Assembly: GCF_002893765.1 (NCBI RefSeq)
Contig: NZ_CP025938.1
Coordinates: forward strand, 434,001-498,000
Source: Tamlana carrageenivorans
GTDB lineage: Bacteria; Bacteroidota; Bacteroidia; Flavobacteriales; Flavobacteriaceae
Direction of reading: 5' to 3'
DNA: 64,000 nt
Positions 55,654 through 64,000 of the stretch are shown piece after piece; the stretch's first letter is position 1, and every line of letters starts with the position of its first letter. The notes beneath the pieces were generated by a model. It ran no database searches. It was given only the letters and a program-made list of their open reading frames with translations, and was not told the DNA's origin. Position numbers and translations under genes: made by a program.

Positions 55654-57261
55654 CTATAAGGACACTCCGCGTTTCCAAGGAATGAAATCATTTTGATTTA
55701 ACAGCTTAGCTTTGGTTTGTACTCTACCACTAGCCACTTCAATGATAAAATCTAACATCTCTTCAGCCATTTCATCAATAGATTTCTCAGCACGTATAAC
55801 AGCACCAGTTTCAATATCGATAATATCAGGCATTTTTTCTTTAAGTTCGGTATTAGACGAGACTTTTATAATTGGTGCAATAGGGTTTCCTGTTGGCGTT
55901 CCTAATCCCGTAGTAAACAACACGACATTACATCCAGATCCTACCAAACCAGTCGTACTTTCTACATCGTTTCCTGGTGTACATAATAAATTTAAACCAG
56001 GCTCCTTAATATACTCACCATAATCTAAAACACTTACTACAGGTGATGTACCACCTTTTTTAGCAGCTCCAGCAGATTTCATCGCATCGGTAATTAAACC
56101 ATCCTTAATGTTTCCTGGAGACGGATTCATATCAAATCCAGAGCCTGCATCGACCACCGATTTTTCGAAATCTTTCATTAATTGTAAAAACTTCTTACCA
56201 TCTTCCTCGTCTACACAACGGTTTACCAGTTCTTGTTCTACACCGCATAACTCAGGAAATTCAGCTAAAACAGCAGTACCATTAAGCGCGACTAATAAAT
56301 CGGAAACAGCACCTAAAGTTGGGTTTGCAGAAATTCCTGAAAACCCATCGGAACCACCACACTCTAAACCTACTTTTAATTTAGATATTGGTGCTGGTTG
56401 GCGTTCTTGCTTATTAGCTTCTTTGATGGCCTCAAAAGAATCCTTAACGATTGCTGTTAACATCTCATCGACAGTCCCCATTTGCTGCTGCTCATAAATT
56501 AAAACAGGCTTTTCCATATTAGGATTTATCGCATTTAAAGCTTCTTTAAACACACTAATTTGAAGGTTCTGGCAGCCTAAACTTAAAACCGTAGCCCCTG
56601 CGACATTGGGGTTATTTACATAACCTGCTAATAGTTTTGCTAAAATTTCGGAATCTTGACGAATACCGCCGCAACCACCTGGATGCGTGATAAATTTTAC
56701 GTCTATATTTTTAAATACATCGGTTGATGTTGGTGTTTCAGCAGTTTCTTCGTGTCCACTAACCAGTGAACGTAACAACATTTGATGCGGATTCACCTTT
56801 TGTTTTAAAAGCTCGCGTTCGAAAATATCTTTTAAAATTTCAATGTTTCTGTTTTCACAAAACACTAAAGGAAAAAACAACCATACATTTTCGGTACCTA
56901 CTTGGCCATCGGGACGGTGATACCCCATAAAGGTTTTATCTTTCCATTTATCTACATTTGGAGCTGTCCAACTAAAGGATTCTGTTTTTCCAAAAACTTT
57001 CTCACTTTGATGTTTTACATTATCAACCGTTAAAACATCACCTTTTTCTATGATTCCATTTGCGGTCCCTACAAGAACACTATACATGATGATTCTGTCT
57101 CCAGATTCAAATTTCTGTAAAGCAATCTTATGTTTCGACTTCGTATCTGAAAGCACTTTAATATCCTCTCCCTCAAAAGAAACAACCTCTCCAGCTTTTA
57201 AATTCACTAAAGCTACAGCAACATTATCCGGTTTGTTTACTTTTATTATTTTCTTTTGCAT
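55654..57261 (-). CDS. uxaA: Altronate dehydratase
   Basis: A 535-residue cytoplasmic protein with the full UxaA/GarD layout. The small N-terminal SAF-like domain covers about 1-95 (NVAVALVNLKAGEVVSFEGEDI, HKIALQKFESGDRIIMYSVLVG). The large domain has FMGYHRPDGQVGTENVWLFFPLVFCENRN, THPGGCGGIRQD, LSLGCQNLQ, GLECGGSDGFSGISANPTLG, and LLCTPGNDVESTTGLVGSGCNVVLFTTGLGTPTGNPIAPIIKVSSN. It dehydrates D-altronate to KDG. It is last in the kduI-kduD-uxaC-uxaB-uxaA run, 31 bp after uxaB. Confidence 0.95.
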   Translation of the reverse strand: MQKKIIKVNKPDNVAVALVNLKAGEVVSFEGEDIKVLSDTKSKHKIALQKFESGDRIIMYSVLVGTANGIIEKGDVLTVDNVKHQSEKVFGKTESFSWTAPNVDKWKDKTFMGYHRPDGQVGTENVWLFFPLVFCENRNIEILKDIFERELLKQKVNPHQMLLRSLVSGHEETAETPTSTDVFKNIDVKFITHPGGCGGIRQDSEILAKLLAGYVNNPNVAGATVLSLGCQNLQISVFKEALNAINPNMEKPVLIYEQQQMGTVDEMLTAIVKDSFEAIKEANKQERQPAPISKLKVGLECGGSDGFSGISANPTLGAVSDLLVALNGTAVLAEFPELCGVEQELVNRCVDEEDGKKFLQLMKDFEKSVVDAGSGFDMNPSPGNIKDGLITDAMKSAGAAKKGGTSPVVSVLDYGEYIKEPGLNLLCTPGNDVESTTGLVGSGCNVVLFTTGLGTPTGNPIAPIIKVSSNTELKEKMPDIIDIETGAVIRAEKSIDEMAEEMLDFIIEVASGRVQTKAKLLNQNDFIPWKRGVSL

Positions 57262-57292
57262 GCTATTAACTTGTTAAAGTTACACTATGTAC

Positions 57293-58738
57293 TTAAAATT
57301 TCTTGCTGTAATTAGCAAATCCTGCCTCAATACCGTTTGCATCAATTTCCTCTAAAGCCAAGGCAACTGCATCGGTTAATTGTTCAATTTTAGTTAAATC
57401 CTCTCCCCAATACTCCGTATTACTTAATACTGCTTTAGCGACTTGATTGTAATCGTTGGATTCCCAAATTTTGGCAAAATTAGCAACGATATCTTCGCTA
57501 TCTTGAACAGGTAAAGTTTCTCCATTAAAGGTGCCTTTATAAAAACGAATTAACGACGCGAAAGCAAAAGTTAAGTTAGTTGGAACTTTTTTATGAAGCG
57601 CAACATACCCTAATAAACTCGGTAAAACACGAACTTTAAATTTAGAAACGGTATTTAATGCGATACTAGATAAGTTATGTACGATAAATGGGTTTCTGAA
57701 ACGGTCGAAAATTTCATCAGCAAAACTATTTAACTCGTCTTTATCCATTTCTAAAGTATCAATGATTTCATCGAAAACGGCTGTTTGAATAAATGGCCCT
57801 GTAAAGGCATTATCAACCGATTGTTTTACTGTTTTATTTCCGTAAAGGATAGAAAATGGCACCATAGCGGTATGTGCTCCATTTAGAATACGAACTTTTC
57901 TAGTTCTATAAGGTTGCATATCACCTACAATCTTAACATCTAAATCGGTTTTATCAAATGGCAATTTAGCTTTCAAATCTTCTCCTCCTTCAATTACCCA
58001 TAATAGAAAAACTTCGGCTGCTACAATTAAATTATCTGAGTAATTTAATTGTGCATTATAAGCCTCAATGTCATCTTTTGGATAACCTGGAACAATTCTA
58101 TCCACCAAAGTACTATGAAAACCATTGTGCTTTAAAATCCAAGTTTTAAAATCCTCTCCAAGGTTCCAATCAGTAATATACTTTAATATTATTTCTTTTA
58201 AAGTTTCAGAGTTATGATTAATGAGTTCGCAAGGAATGATGGTAAGTCCTTTATTAGAATCACCATTAAAATATTTAAAACGCTCGTGTAAAAGCACAGT
58301 TAATTTCGCTGGAAATGAGCTAGGTGGTTGCATTTCAGCAGTGTCACTTTCAACATAAGCAATTCCTGCCTCAGTAGTGTTTGAAATTATAAACTCTAGA
58401 GATTCTTCTTTTGCTAAACTGACATATTCGTTATAATTAGCATAAGGGTCAACACCTTTTACGATATTATCAATTAATTCAATCTCTTGGATGTCTTTTC
58501 CTTTTTTAATCCCCTTCATAAAAAGGGTATATAAACCATCTTGATCGTTTAGCATTTTTACTAAACCTCTATCAATTGGTTGAACAACAGCAATACCAGC
58601 ATTAAAATCGGCTGCCTTATTAAGTTCTTGAAAAGCATATCCAATGAAGGCTCTTAAAAAATTACCTTCTCCAAATTGAACTATTTTAATTGGATGTTTT
58701 TTTTCCAATCCTACATTTTCTCTATTTAATTTTTTCAT
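57293..58738 (-). CDS. uxaB: Tagaturonate reductase (altronate oxidoreductase)
   Basis: The start chosen is the ATG at 58738 (MKKLNRENVGLEKKHPIKIVQFGEGNFLRAFIGY), which matches the N-terminus of known UxaB proteins; a frame from 58789 adds 17 unlikely residues. About 481 residues, a mannitol-dehydrogenase-type fold. Motifs: VQFGEGNFLRAF (nucleotide site), FHSTLVDRIVPGYP, RTRKVRILNGAHTAMVPFSILYG. It reduces tagaturonate to altronate with NADH. It lies 118 bp after uxaC in the catabolic run. Confidence 0.94.
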   Translation of the reverse strand: MKKLNRENVGLEKKHPIKIVQFGEGNFLRAFIGYAFQELNKAADFNAGIAVVQPIDRGLVKMLNDQDGLYTLFMKGIKKGKDIQEIELIDNIVKGVDPYANYNEYVSLAKEESLEFIISNTTEAGIAYVESDTAEMQPPSSFPAKLTVLLHERFKYFNGDSNKGLTIIPCELINHNSETLKEIILKYITDWNLGEDFKTWILKHNGFHSTLVDRIVPGYPKDDIEAYNAQLNYSDNLIVAAEVFLLWVIEGGEDLKAKLPFDKTDLDVKIVGDMQPYRTRKVRILNGAHTAMVPFSILYGNKTVKQSVDNAFTGPFIQTAVFDEIIDTLEMDKDELNSFADEIFDRFRNPFIVHNLSSIALNTVSKFKVRVLPSLLGYVALHKKVPTNLTFAFASLIRFYKGTFNGETLPVQDSEDIVANFAKIWESNDYNQVAKAVLSNTEYWGEDLTKIEQLTDAVALALEEIDANGIEAGFANYSKKF

Positions 58739-58856
58739 TATACTCTGAAATTGAAAACTTTTTAATTCATTGACCTGTACTGTAGGCACAATAAATTTCG
58801 CTTTAAAAACTCCTTAACACGGGACTAAGAAGATTAGGGTTACACATTATATTGGT

Positions 58857-60256
58857 TTAAAAATCGAAATAATTTTTCGCGTTATGATAGCTGATATCCG
58901 AAACCATTTTTCCGATCCACTCCATATCATTTGGCAATTCGCCACGTAAAATTTCATCTCCTAAAAGGTTACAAAGTATACGACGAAAATACTCATGTCT
59001 TGGGAATGACAAGAAACTGCGTGAATCGGTTAACATCCCAACAAAACAACTAATTAATCCCATATTTGATAGGGCGTTTAATTGTTTGGTCATGCCATCT
59101 TTTTGATCTAAGAACCACCATCCAGAACCAAACTGCACTTTGCCTCTTACACTACCGTCATTAAAGTTACCAATCATGGTAGCCATCACTTCGTTATCTG
59201 CCGGATTCAAGTTATAAATAATGGTTTTCGTTAATTTATCTTTACTGTCTAAAGCATTTAAGAAAGCGGATAGCTTTTGCGCTTGCGGATAATCTCCAAT
59301 AGAATCCCAACCCGTATCTGGACCTAAAATACGGTGCATACGTGCGTTGTTATTTCTTAGAGCTCCTAGGTGAAATTGTTGTACCCAACCAAATTCATGA
59401 TAAGATTCACATAAATATACCAATACCGCACTTTGGAATTTTAGCGCCTCTTCATTGGTAATGGTTTTATTAGCTAATTGCTTTTGAAGAATGGCACTCA
59501 CTTCTGCTCCGGTATAATTTTCGTAGTAAATTTGATCTAAACCATGGTCACACAATCTACAGCCATTATCATGGAAAAACTGAATCCTTTTCCTTAGAGC
59601 ATCACATAAATCTGTAAATGAATTAATAGAAACACCAGCGGCTTTCCCCAGTTCTACTAAGTAATCGTTATAACCTTCGTTAGAAATTAAAATAGCTTTA
59701 TCGGGACGGAAAGCTGTACTTACTTTAAATCCGATGTTTTCTGTGGCTATTTTTTGATGATGTTCTAAAGTGTCGATTGGATCTTCGGTAGTACAAACCA
59801 ATTCAGCATTTACTTTTTAAGAAGCCCTCTACAGCTATAACCATCCGAATTTAATTTTTCTTGGGTTTGTTCCCAAATGCTTTCTGCTGTTTTTTCACTC
59901 AGCAAATCGGTAATACCAAAATACCTTGCTAATTCCAAGTGAGTCCAATGGTACAATGGATTACGCATCGTGTAAGGCACCGTTTTAGCCCAGTTTAAAA
60001 ACTTGTCTTTATCAGAGCCATCACCCGTAATAAACTTTTCGTTTATCCCTAAAGTTCGCATCGCACGCCATTTGTAGTGGTCGCCATTAATCCAAACATT
60101 CGTGATGTTATTAAAAGTTTTATCCTCGGCTATTTGTTCTGGAGGTAAATGATTATGATAATCTATGATAGGCTGATTTTTTGAGTAATTATGATACAAC
60201 TCTTCAGCATATTTATTTTCTAAAAGAAAATTGTCATTAATAAATGTCCTACTCAT
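58857..60256 (-). pseudogene. uxaC: Uronate isomerase interrupted by a one-base frameshift
   Basis: Two consecutive frames together make a complete uronate isomerase of about 466 residues. The N-terminal part (60256 to 59810, MSRTFINDNFLLENKYAEELY, PIIDYHNHLPPEQIAED with the metal HxH) stops at TAA just after GLLKK. The C-terminal part continues in the -1 frame from about 59813 as VNAELVCTTEDPIDTLEHHQ and ends NAKNYFDF. The break lies in a run of five A residues on the coding strand; one extra A would restore LLKKVNAELVCTTEDP. UxaC converts galacturonate to tagaturonate and is needed for the uxaB/uxaA branch. A sequencing or assembly error, a real mutation, or programmed -1 slippage at AAAAAG are all possible; the first two are more likely. 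Confidence 0.88.
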
Positions 60257-60268
60257 GTTTTAAAAATT

Positions 60269-61060
60269 TTAATCTTCGTTGGAAGGTTTCCCTATAGTTG
60301 CTAATATCCCGCCATCAACATACACCACATGTCCGTTAACGAAATCACTCGCTTTAGAACTTAAAAAAATTGCTGCGCCTTGTAAATCTTCAGGATCACC
60401 CCATCGTGCTGCTGGCGTTCTGTTAATAATGAATTCGTTAAAAGGATGACCATCTTCACGAATTGGAGCTGTTTGAGACGTCGCAAAATAGCCCGGACCA
60501 ATTCCATTGGTTTGAATGTTATGCCTAGCCCATTCCGTAGCCATGCTTCTTGTTAGCATTTTTAAACCTCCTTTAGCAGCTGCATATGCACTTACAGAAG
60601 TTCTTCCCAATTCACTCATCATGGAGCAAATATTTATAATTTTCCCGCCACCTCTACCAATCATACCTTTAGCAACATGCTTAGCCATAATAAAAGGGCC
60701 TACTAAATCTACTTTGAGTACCTGTTCGAAATCTAGAACCTCCATATCTATAATTGGGGTTCTTTTTATAATCCCGGCATTATTAACTAAAATATCTATG
60801 GGGCCTACCTCTTCTTCAATTTGTTTAATCGATTGAATAACTTGACTTTCGTTGGTCACATCGAAGGAATAACCATAAGCTTTTAAACCACATTTTTTAT
60901 AGTCTTCTATGGCATAAGTTAAGGTTGAAGGCGTGCTATTATTTATCACTAATGTTGCACCTGCTGCCCCTAAACCTTTAGCCATTGCCATACCTAAACC
61001 ATGAACTCCTCCTGTTACTAAGGCTACTTTTCCGGTGAGATCAAATAATTTTACAGACAT
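60269..61060 (-). CDS. kduD: 2-deoxy-D-gluconate 3-dehydrogenase-type SDR
   Basis: A 263-residue cytoplasmic short-chain dehydrogenase. The Rossmann motif TGGVHGLGMAMAKGLGAAGA starts at about residue 16. NNAGII and the catalytic SAYAAAKGGLKML (Ser...Tyr-x3-Lys) follow, then NGIGPGYFATSQTAPI, and VNGHVVYVDGGILATIG near the end. KduD reduces 2,5-diketo-3-deoxygluconate to KDG. The neighbour kduI (15 bp upstream) makes this assignment strong, though gluconate 5-dehydrogenase is the same subfamily. uxaC starts 12 bp downstream. Confidence 0.9.
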   Translation of the reverse strand: MSVKLFDLTGKVALVTGGVHGLGMAMAKGLGAAGATLVINNSTPSTLTYAIEDYKKCGLKAYGYSFDVTNESQVIQSIKQIEEEVGPIDILVNNAGIIKRTPIIDMEVLDFEQVLKVDLVGPFIMAKHVAKGMIGRGGGKIINICSMMSELGRTSVSAYAAAKGGLKMLTRSMATEWARHNIQTNGIGPGYFATSQTAPIREDGHPFNEFIINRTPAARWGDPEDLQGAAIFLSSKASDFVNGHVVYVDGGILATIGKPSNED

Positions 61061-61075
61061 AATATCTTTATCTTT

Positions 61076-61915
61076 TTATCTTAATTCATTGTTGTTACAT
61101 ACATCCATATCTCCATAATCTAGATTTTCACCAGCCATACCCCAGATAAAGGTGTAGTTACTTGTTCCAGAACCAGAGTGAATGGACCATGGCGGAGAAA
61201 TAACAGCTTCGTTATTAGCCATCCAAATATGTCTTGTTTCTTGTGGTTGCCCCATAAAATGGCATACGGCCTGATCTTCTGGAACTTCGAAATAAAAATA
61301 AACCTCCATACGTCTGTCATGTACATGCGAAGGCATGGTATTCCAAACACTTCCCGTTTTTAATGAGGTCATTCCCATTTGCAGCTGACAAACATCAACA
61401 ACGCTATTAACAATATATTTTCTAAGGGTACGCGCATTAGCAGTATCTGGAGCACCTAACTCGATAACCTCAACATCGTCTTTTCCAATTTTTTTGTTTG
61501 GATAGGCTTTATGTGCGGGTGTTGAATTGATATAAAACTTAGCAGGTGCATCAGCAGAATTACTTTTAAATATGACGCTTTTATTTCCTTGGCCTAAATA
61601 AAGAGCCTCTTTGTTATCGATTTCATAAACGGTGCCATCAACGGTAACGGTACCAGCACCACCTATATTTATAATCCCCATTTCTCTACGCTCTAGAAAG
61701 AATGAAGCCTTCAAAGGATCAATCGTTTCTAACGTCACTGCTTTTTCAACAGGCTCTACTCCCGTAATCATAAACCTATCATAGTGCGTATACACCCACT
61801 TGATATCATCTTGGCTAAATAAATTTTGAATTAAAAATTCGTCGCGTAATTGTTGTGTGTCGTACTTTTTAACTGCTTCAGGACTTGAAGCGTATCTCAT
61901 GTCGTAATTTTTCAT
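61076..61915 (-). CDS. kduI: 5-keto-4-deoxyuronate isomerase
   Basis: A 279-residue cupin. KduI motifs: RYASSPEAVKKYDTQQLRDEFL at the N-terminus, FFLERREMGIINIGGAGTVTVDG, and the metal site region MPSHVHDRRMEVYFYFEVPEDQAVCHFMGQPQETRHIWMANNEAVISPPWSIHSGSGTSNYTFIWGMAGEN. It isomerises 4-deoxy-5-keto-uronate released by GH105 and lyases. It is first in the five-gene catabolic run, directly behind a perfect operator. Confidence 0.96.
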   Translation of the reverse strand: MKNYDMRYASSPEAVKKYDTQQLRDEFLIQNLFSQDDIKWVYTHYDRFMITGVEPVEKAVTLETIDPLKASFFLERREMGIINIGGAGTVTVDGTVYEIDNKEALYLGQGNKSVIFKSNSADAPAKFYINSTPAHKAYPNKKIGKDDVEVIELGAPDTANARTLRKYIVNSVVDVCQLQMGMTSLKTGSVWNTMPSHVHDRRMEVYFYFEVPEDQAVCHFMGQPQETRHIWMANNEAVISPPWSIHSGSGTSNYTFIWGMAGENLDYGDMDVCNNNELR

Positions 61916-62312
61916 GTCAAATTATTATGTAATCGATTACACAAATGTAATCATTTAAAATTTATTTACAATAATTTTTTTCCTAAATTCATCATAATTA
62001 AGTGAAAGTGATGAAATCCCCTCAAAAACAAAGCGTTTTTAAGCATCTTTTTACCATATTTTTAGTTTGTATAACAAACAAAAGGTATTGATTTCATGTT
62101 TTTTCAAGGCTAGTTGGCACTGTGTTTTTCCTACTATATGATAGATAAAAGCACCATTTTTTGTATGTTATTAATAATGCAACCTAAAGGTATAAAAACA
62201 CATAATTAACAGTGTTATTTTTATTATTTGCTTACAATTATAGCTTCTAATCATAAATTTTAGATAAACCATAAAACAGGTTCGATATCCATGAAAATTA
62301 AAATTCTCTATG
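61916..62312. other. Intergenic gap upstream of kduI
   Basis: A 397-bp gap. The kduI promoter and operator occupy 61928-61949. The rest is AT-rich with no recognisable gene; a weak inverted repeat (AACAC/GTGTT near 62197-62220) might end the leftmost esterase transcript. Confidence 0.5.
61928..61949 (-). promoter_or_regulatory. Promoter and LacI-type operator, kduI-kduD-uxaCBA operon
   Basis: Perfect palindrome TGTAATCGATTACA (61928-61941). On the minus strand it directly follows the -7 box TACATTTG (61949-61942). The kduI ATG is 13 bp further on. Confidence 0.78.
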
Positions 62313-64000
62313 TTAATTTGAAGACAAATACTTTACTTTTTTTGTAATCGTGTTCCAAGAGTCTGTTCTAAACGGCATTGCAGGAAAACCTTCTTTATTA
62401 TAAAAATTACAAAGCCCAGCATCATCAGCCCAACCATATCGCACAGCAACTGGAGTTAATACTTTATCACTTTGCACCACAACCGTATTATTAACCACTT
62501 GAGCTTTAGCCGGGTAAAAAACTTCATCTGTTCCTGCAATTTCAAACCCCTGTAAGGCATTATCATTAGGCATCACCATCAAGTCTGAACCTATATGATT
62601 AAAATTTAATATGACTTTTGGAGATTTAATCTCCATACCTTTAAAAATTGGACCACTATAAACCTGTGCAATTCCATAGGTTTTATTTAACGCAACAGCT
62701 GCCAATCTCTTACCCACATCTTGTTTGTTTTTTGGATGAATATCTGTGGCATTTCCAATATCTGTAGTCACGCACATTCCTGTATTTTTCACCTCTAAGG
62801 TTGCCGCTTGGGCTTCTCTTAATTCGGCCCACCGACTCCCTCTCATACTATTACCTCCAAACTCATCAAAGGACGAAAGTTGCACAAAATAAAAAGGGAA
62901 ATCGCCTTGTTTCCATTGTTTCCTCCAATCTTTAATCATTAAAGGGAAAACATCTTTATACTGTACAGCACGCCCCACATTTGCTTCCCCTTGATACCAT
63001 AAAACACCCTGTATAGCAAAAGGGACCAACGGATTAATCATAGCATTGTACAACAAAGATGGAAAATCGTTGGGAGAAACGTCGCTTTTAAGCTCTACGA
63101 CTTGAAATTTCCACGTATCAGAAAGCGGAACAACACGGCTTTCTGTTGTTAATTTTAATTCTGAAGGCGCCCCCCAAATACCGCCGCCGCCTGTATAATC
63201 GATAACTTTAACAGCGATCACATTATTTCCTTCTTTCAACACACCTGAAGGCACCTTATACACTCTTTGGGCGTCGTATTGTGAAGTCGTTCCAACCTCA
63301 ACACCATTAACATAAGTCACATCCACATCATCTACTTTAGCCAAATATAGCACCGCATCCTTATCTATATCTTCTTTTGAAAGTTGAAAGGTTTTGCGCA
63401 TCCAAACGATGCCGTCTATATTGCCTAATTGCTGATTTTCCCAAAGCATAGGAGCCTGCATTTCTGGCCAATTTTTATCGTTGAATACTGCTTTTATATA
63501 TTCAGATTCTTCCTTTGAACTTACAGGATGACCTTGTAATTTTTCAATCGCCGCTCTTCTTTTCTCTTTTTGAATTCTAGCAATTTCATGAATATCAGTC
63601 TCAGGAAGTTTGTCTATTACGGCTTTGAATTCCTTATTAGATTTTAAAGCTTCCTTGCTGGCCCACGTTTCCACACAAGTACCACCCCAAGACGCATGAA
63701 TTAAACCAATGGGCACCTTTATTTTTGAATAAACTTCTTTTGCAAAATAATAGCCAACGGCTGTAAACTCCGCGACATTCTCGGCATTACACACCGTCCA
63801 CCTCCCTCCCTTTAATTTTGATTTTGGCTGAGATGCCATATCATTTTCAACATAAAACTGTCGAATCATGGGGTAATTTGAATCTTTTACCTCTTCTTCA
63901 AAATTCTTCGCCTGACGCACTGTAAATTCCATATTCGATTGTCCGCTACACAACCAGACCTCTCCAACCAAGACGTTAGAAATCTCTATTATATTTTTAC
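62313..64000 (-). CDS. Sialate O-acetylesterase-like SGNH hydrolase (cut by right window edge)
   Basis: The frame stays open to the window edge: residues KNIIEISNVLVGEVWLCSGQSNMEF read through from 64000, so the N-terminus is missing and the TTG at 63971 is not the start. At least 561 residues are present. Block I is GEVWLCSGQSNMEF with the nucleophile Ser. A beta-sandwich insert lies in the middle (DGIVWMRKTFQLSKEDIDKDAVLYLAKVDDVDVTYVNGVEVG). WYQGEANVGRAVQYKDVFPLMIKDWRKQW and a DIHPKNKQDVG Asp-His block follow. The family deacetylates sugars; here pectin or its side chains are the likely substrates, inferred from the neighbours. Confidence 0.87.
   Translation of the reverse strand, partial: KNIIEISNVLVGEVWLCSGQSNMEFTVRQAKNFEEEVKDSNYPMIRQFYVENDMASQPKSKLKGGRWTVCNAENVAEFTAVGYYFAKEVYSKIKVPIGLIHASWGGTCVETWASKEALKSNKEFKAVIDKLPETDIHEIARIQKEKRRAAIEKLQGHPVSSKEESEYIKAVFNDKNWPEMQAPMLWENQQLGNIDGIVWMRKTFQLSKEDIDKDAVLYLAKVDDVDVTYVNGVEVGTTSQYDAQRVYKVPSGVLKEGNNVIAVKVIDYTGGGGIWGAPSELKLTTESRVVPLSDTWKFQVVELKSDVSPNDFPSLLYNAMINPLVPFAIQGVLWYQGEANVGRAVQYKDVFPLMIKDWRKQWKQGDFPFYFVQLSSFDEFGGNSMRGSRWAELREAQAATLEVKNTGMCVTTDIGNATDIHPKNKQDVGKRLAAVALNKTYGIAQVYSGPIFKGMEIKSPKVILNFNHIGSDLMVMPNDNALQGFEIAGTDEVFYPAKAQVVNNTVVVQSDKVLTPVAVRYGWADDAGLCNFYNKEGFPAMPFRTDSWNTITKKVKYLSSN

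Noticed and set aside
58857..59801. C-terminal uxaC frame as an independent gene with a TTG start
   Set aside because: The N-terminal metal-binding part lies just upstream in another frame and the two together equal one normal uronate isomerase.
59810..59820. Canonical -1 programmed frameshift signal in uxaC
   Set aside because: The heptamer is T AAA AAG rather than A AAA AAG and no clear downstream stem was found; a one-base indel is simpler.
60824..60837. Operator-like TTTAATCGATTGAA inside kduD
   Set aside because: It lies within coding sequence, has no -7 box beside it, and matches only the core; probably chance.

Overview
The window is from a marine-type Flavobacteriaceae (Bacteroidota) chromosome. 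The evidence is AT-rich DNA, promoters of the TTTG-N19-TAnnTTTG kind with few Shine-Dalgarno sequences, SusC/SusD pairs, type IX secretion (T9SS) C-terminal sorting domains on secreted enzymes, and lipoprotein export signals. I cannot name the genus.

Layout. Positions 1-12600 are mostly conserved core genes: alaS (cut by the left edge), an M23 peptidase/MerR/LemA/TPM/TPM run, a secreted multidomain GH16 enzyme, kdgK, der, a small membrane protein, era and an FKBP isomerase. Positions 12600-19900 are a disturbed zone. It holds two IS4-family elements inserted 6 bp apart between two FKBP genes, four tandem copies of a repeat module carrying a hairpin, an IS982-family element, an esterase-like gene that has lost its catalytic residues, and a fifth copy of the repeat.

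Positions 19900-64000 are a large pectin utilization locus. Outside the cell it encodes PL1 and PL10 pectate lyases, CE8 pectin methylesterases (one large T9SS protein and two lyase fusions), a CE12-like rhamnogalacturonan acetylesterase, GH28, GH105, GH43, a DUF4861 protein, an intact acyl esterase and a sialate-O-acetylesterase-like protein cut by the right edge. Two SusC/SusD pairs would import the oligosaccharides. Inside the cell, kduI and kduD convert unsaturated uronate to 2-keto-3-deoxygluconate (KDG). The uxaC, uxaB and uxaA products convert galacturonate to KDG. KdgK, encoded far to the left, would phosphorylate KDG. No KDPG aldolase and no inner-membrane uronate transporter are visible in the window.

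Regulation. A LacI-family gene lies in the middle of the catabolic half. A palindrome close to TGTAATCGATTACA occurs at eleven intergenic places. At ten of them it touches, or overlaps by at most 2 bp, a match (often imperfect) to the TAnnTTTG -7 box. This explains how dispersed pectinase, Sus and catabolic units could be switched together.

The points most worth a second look are this operator geometry, the tandem hairpin module (possible minus-strand small RNA or small peptide), the one-base frameshift in uxaC, the dead esterase paralogue, and the IS pair that separates an FKBP gene from its native promoter.
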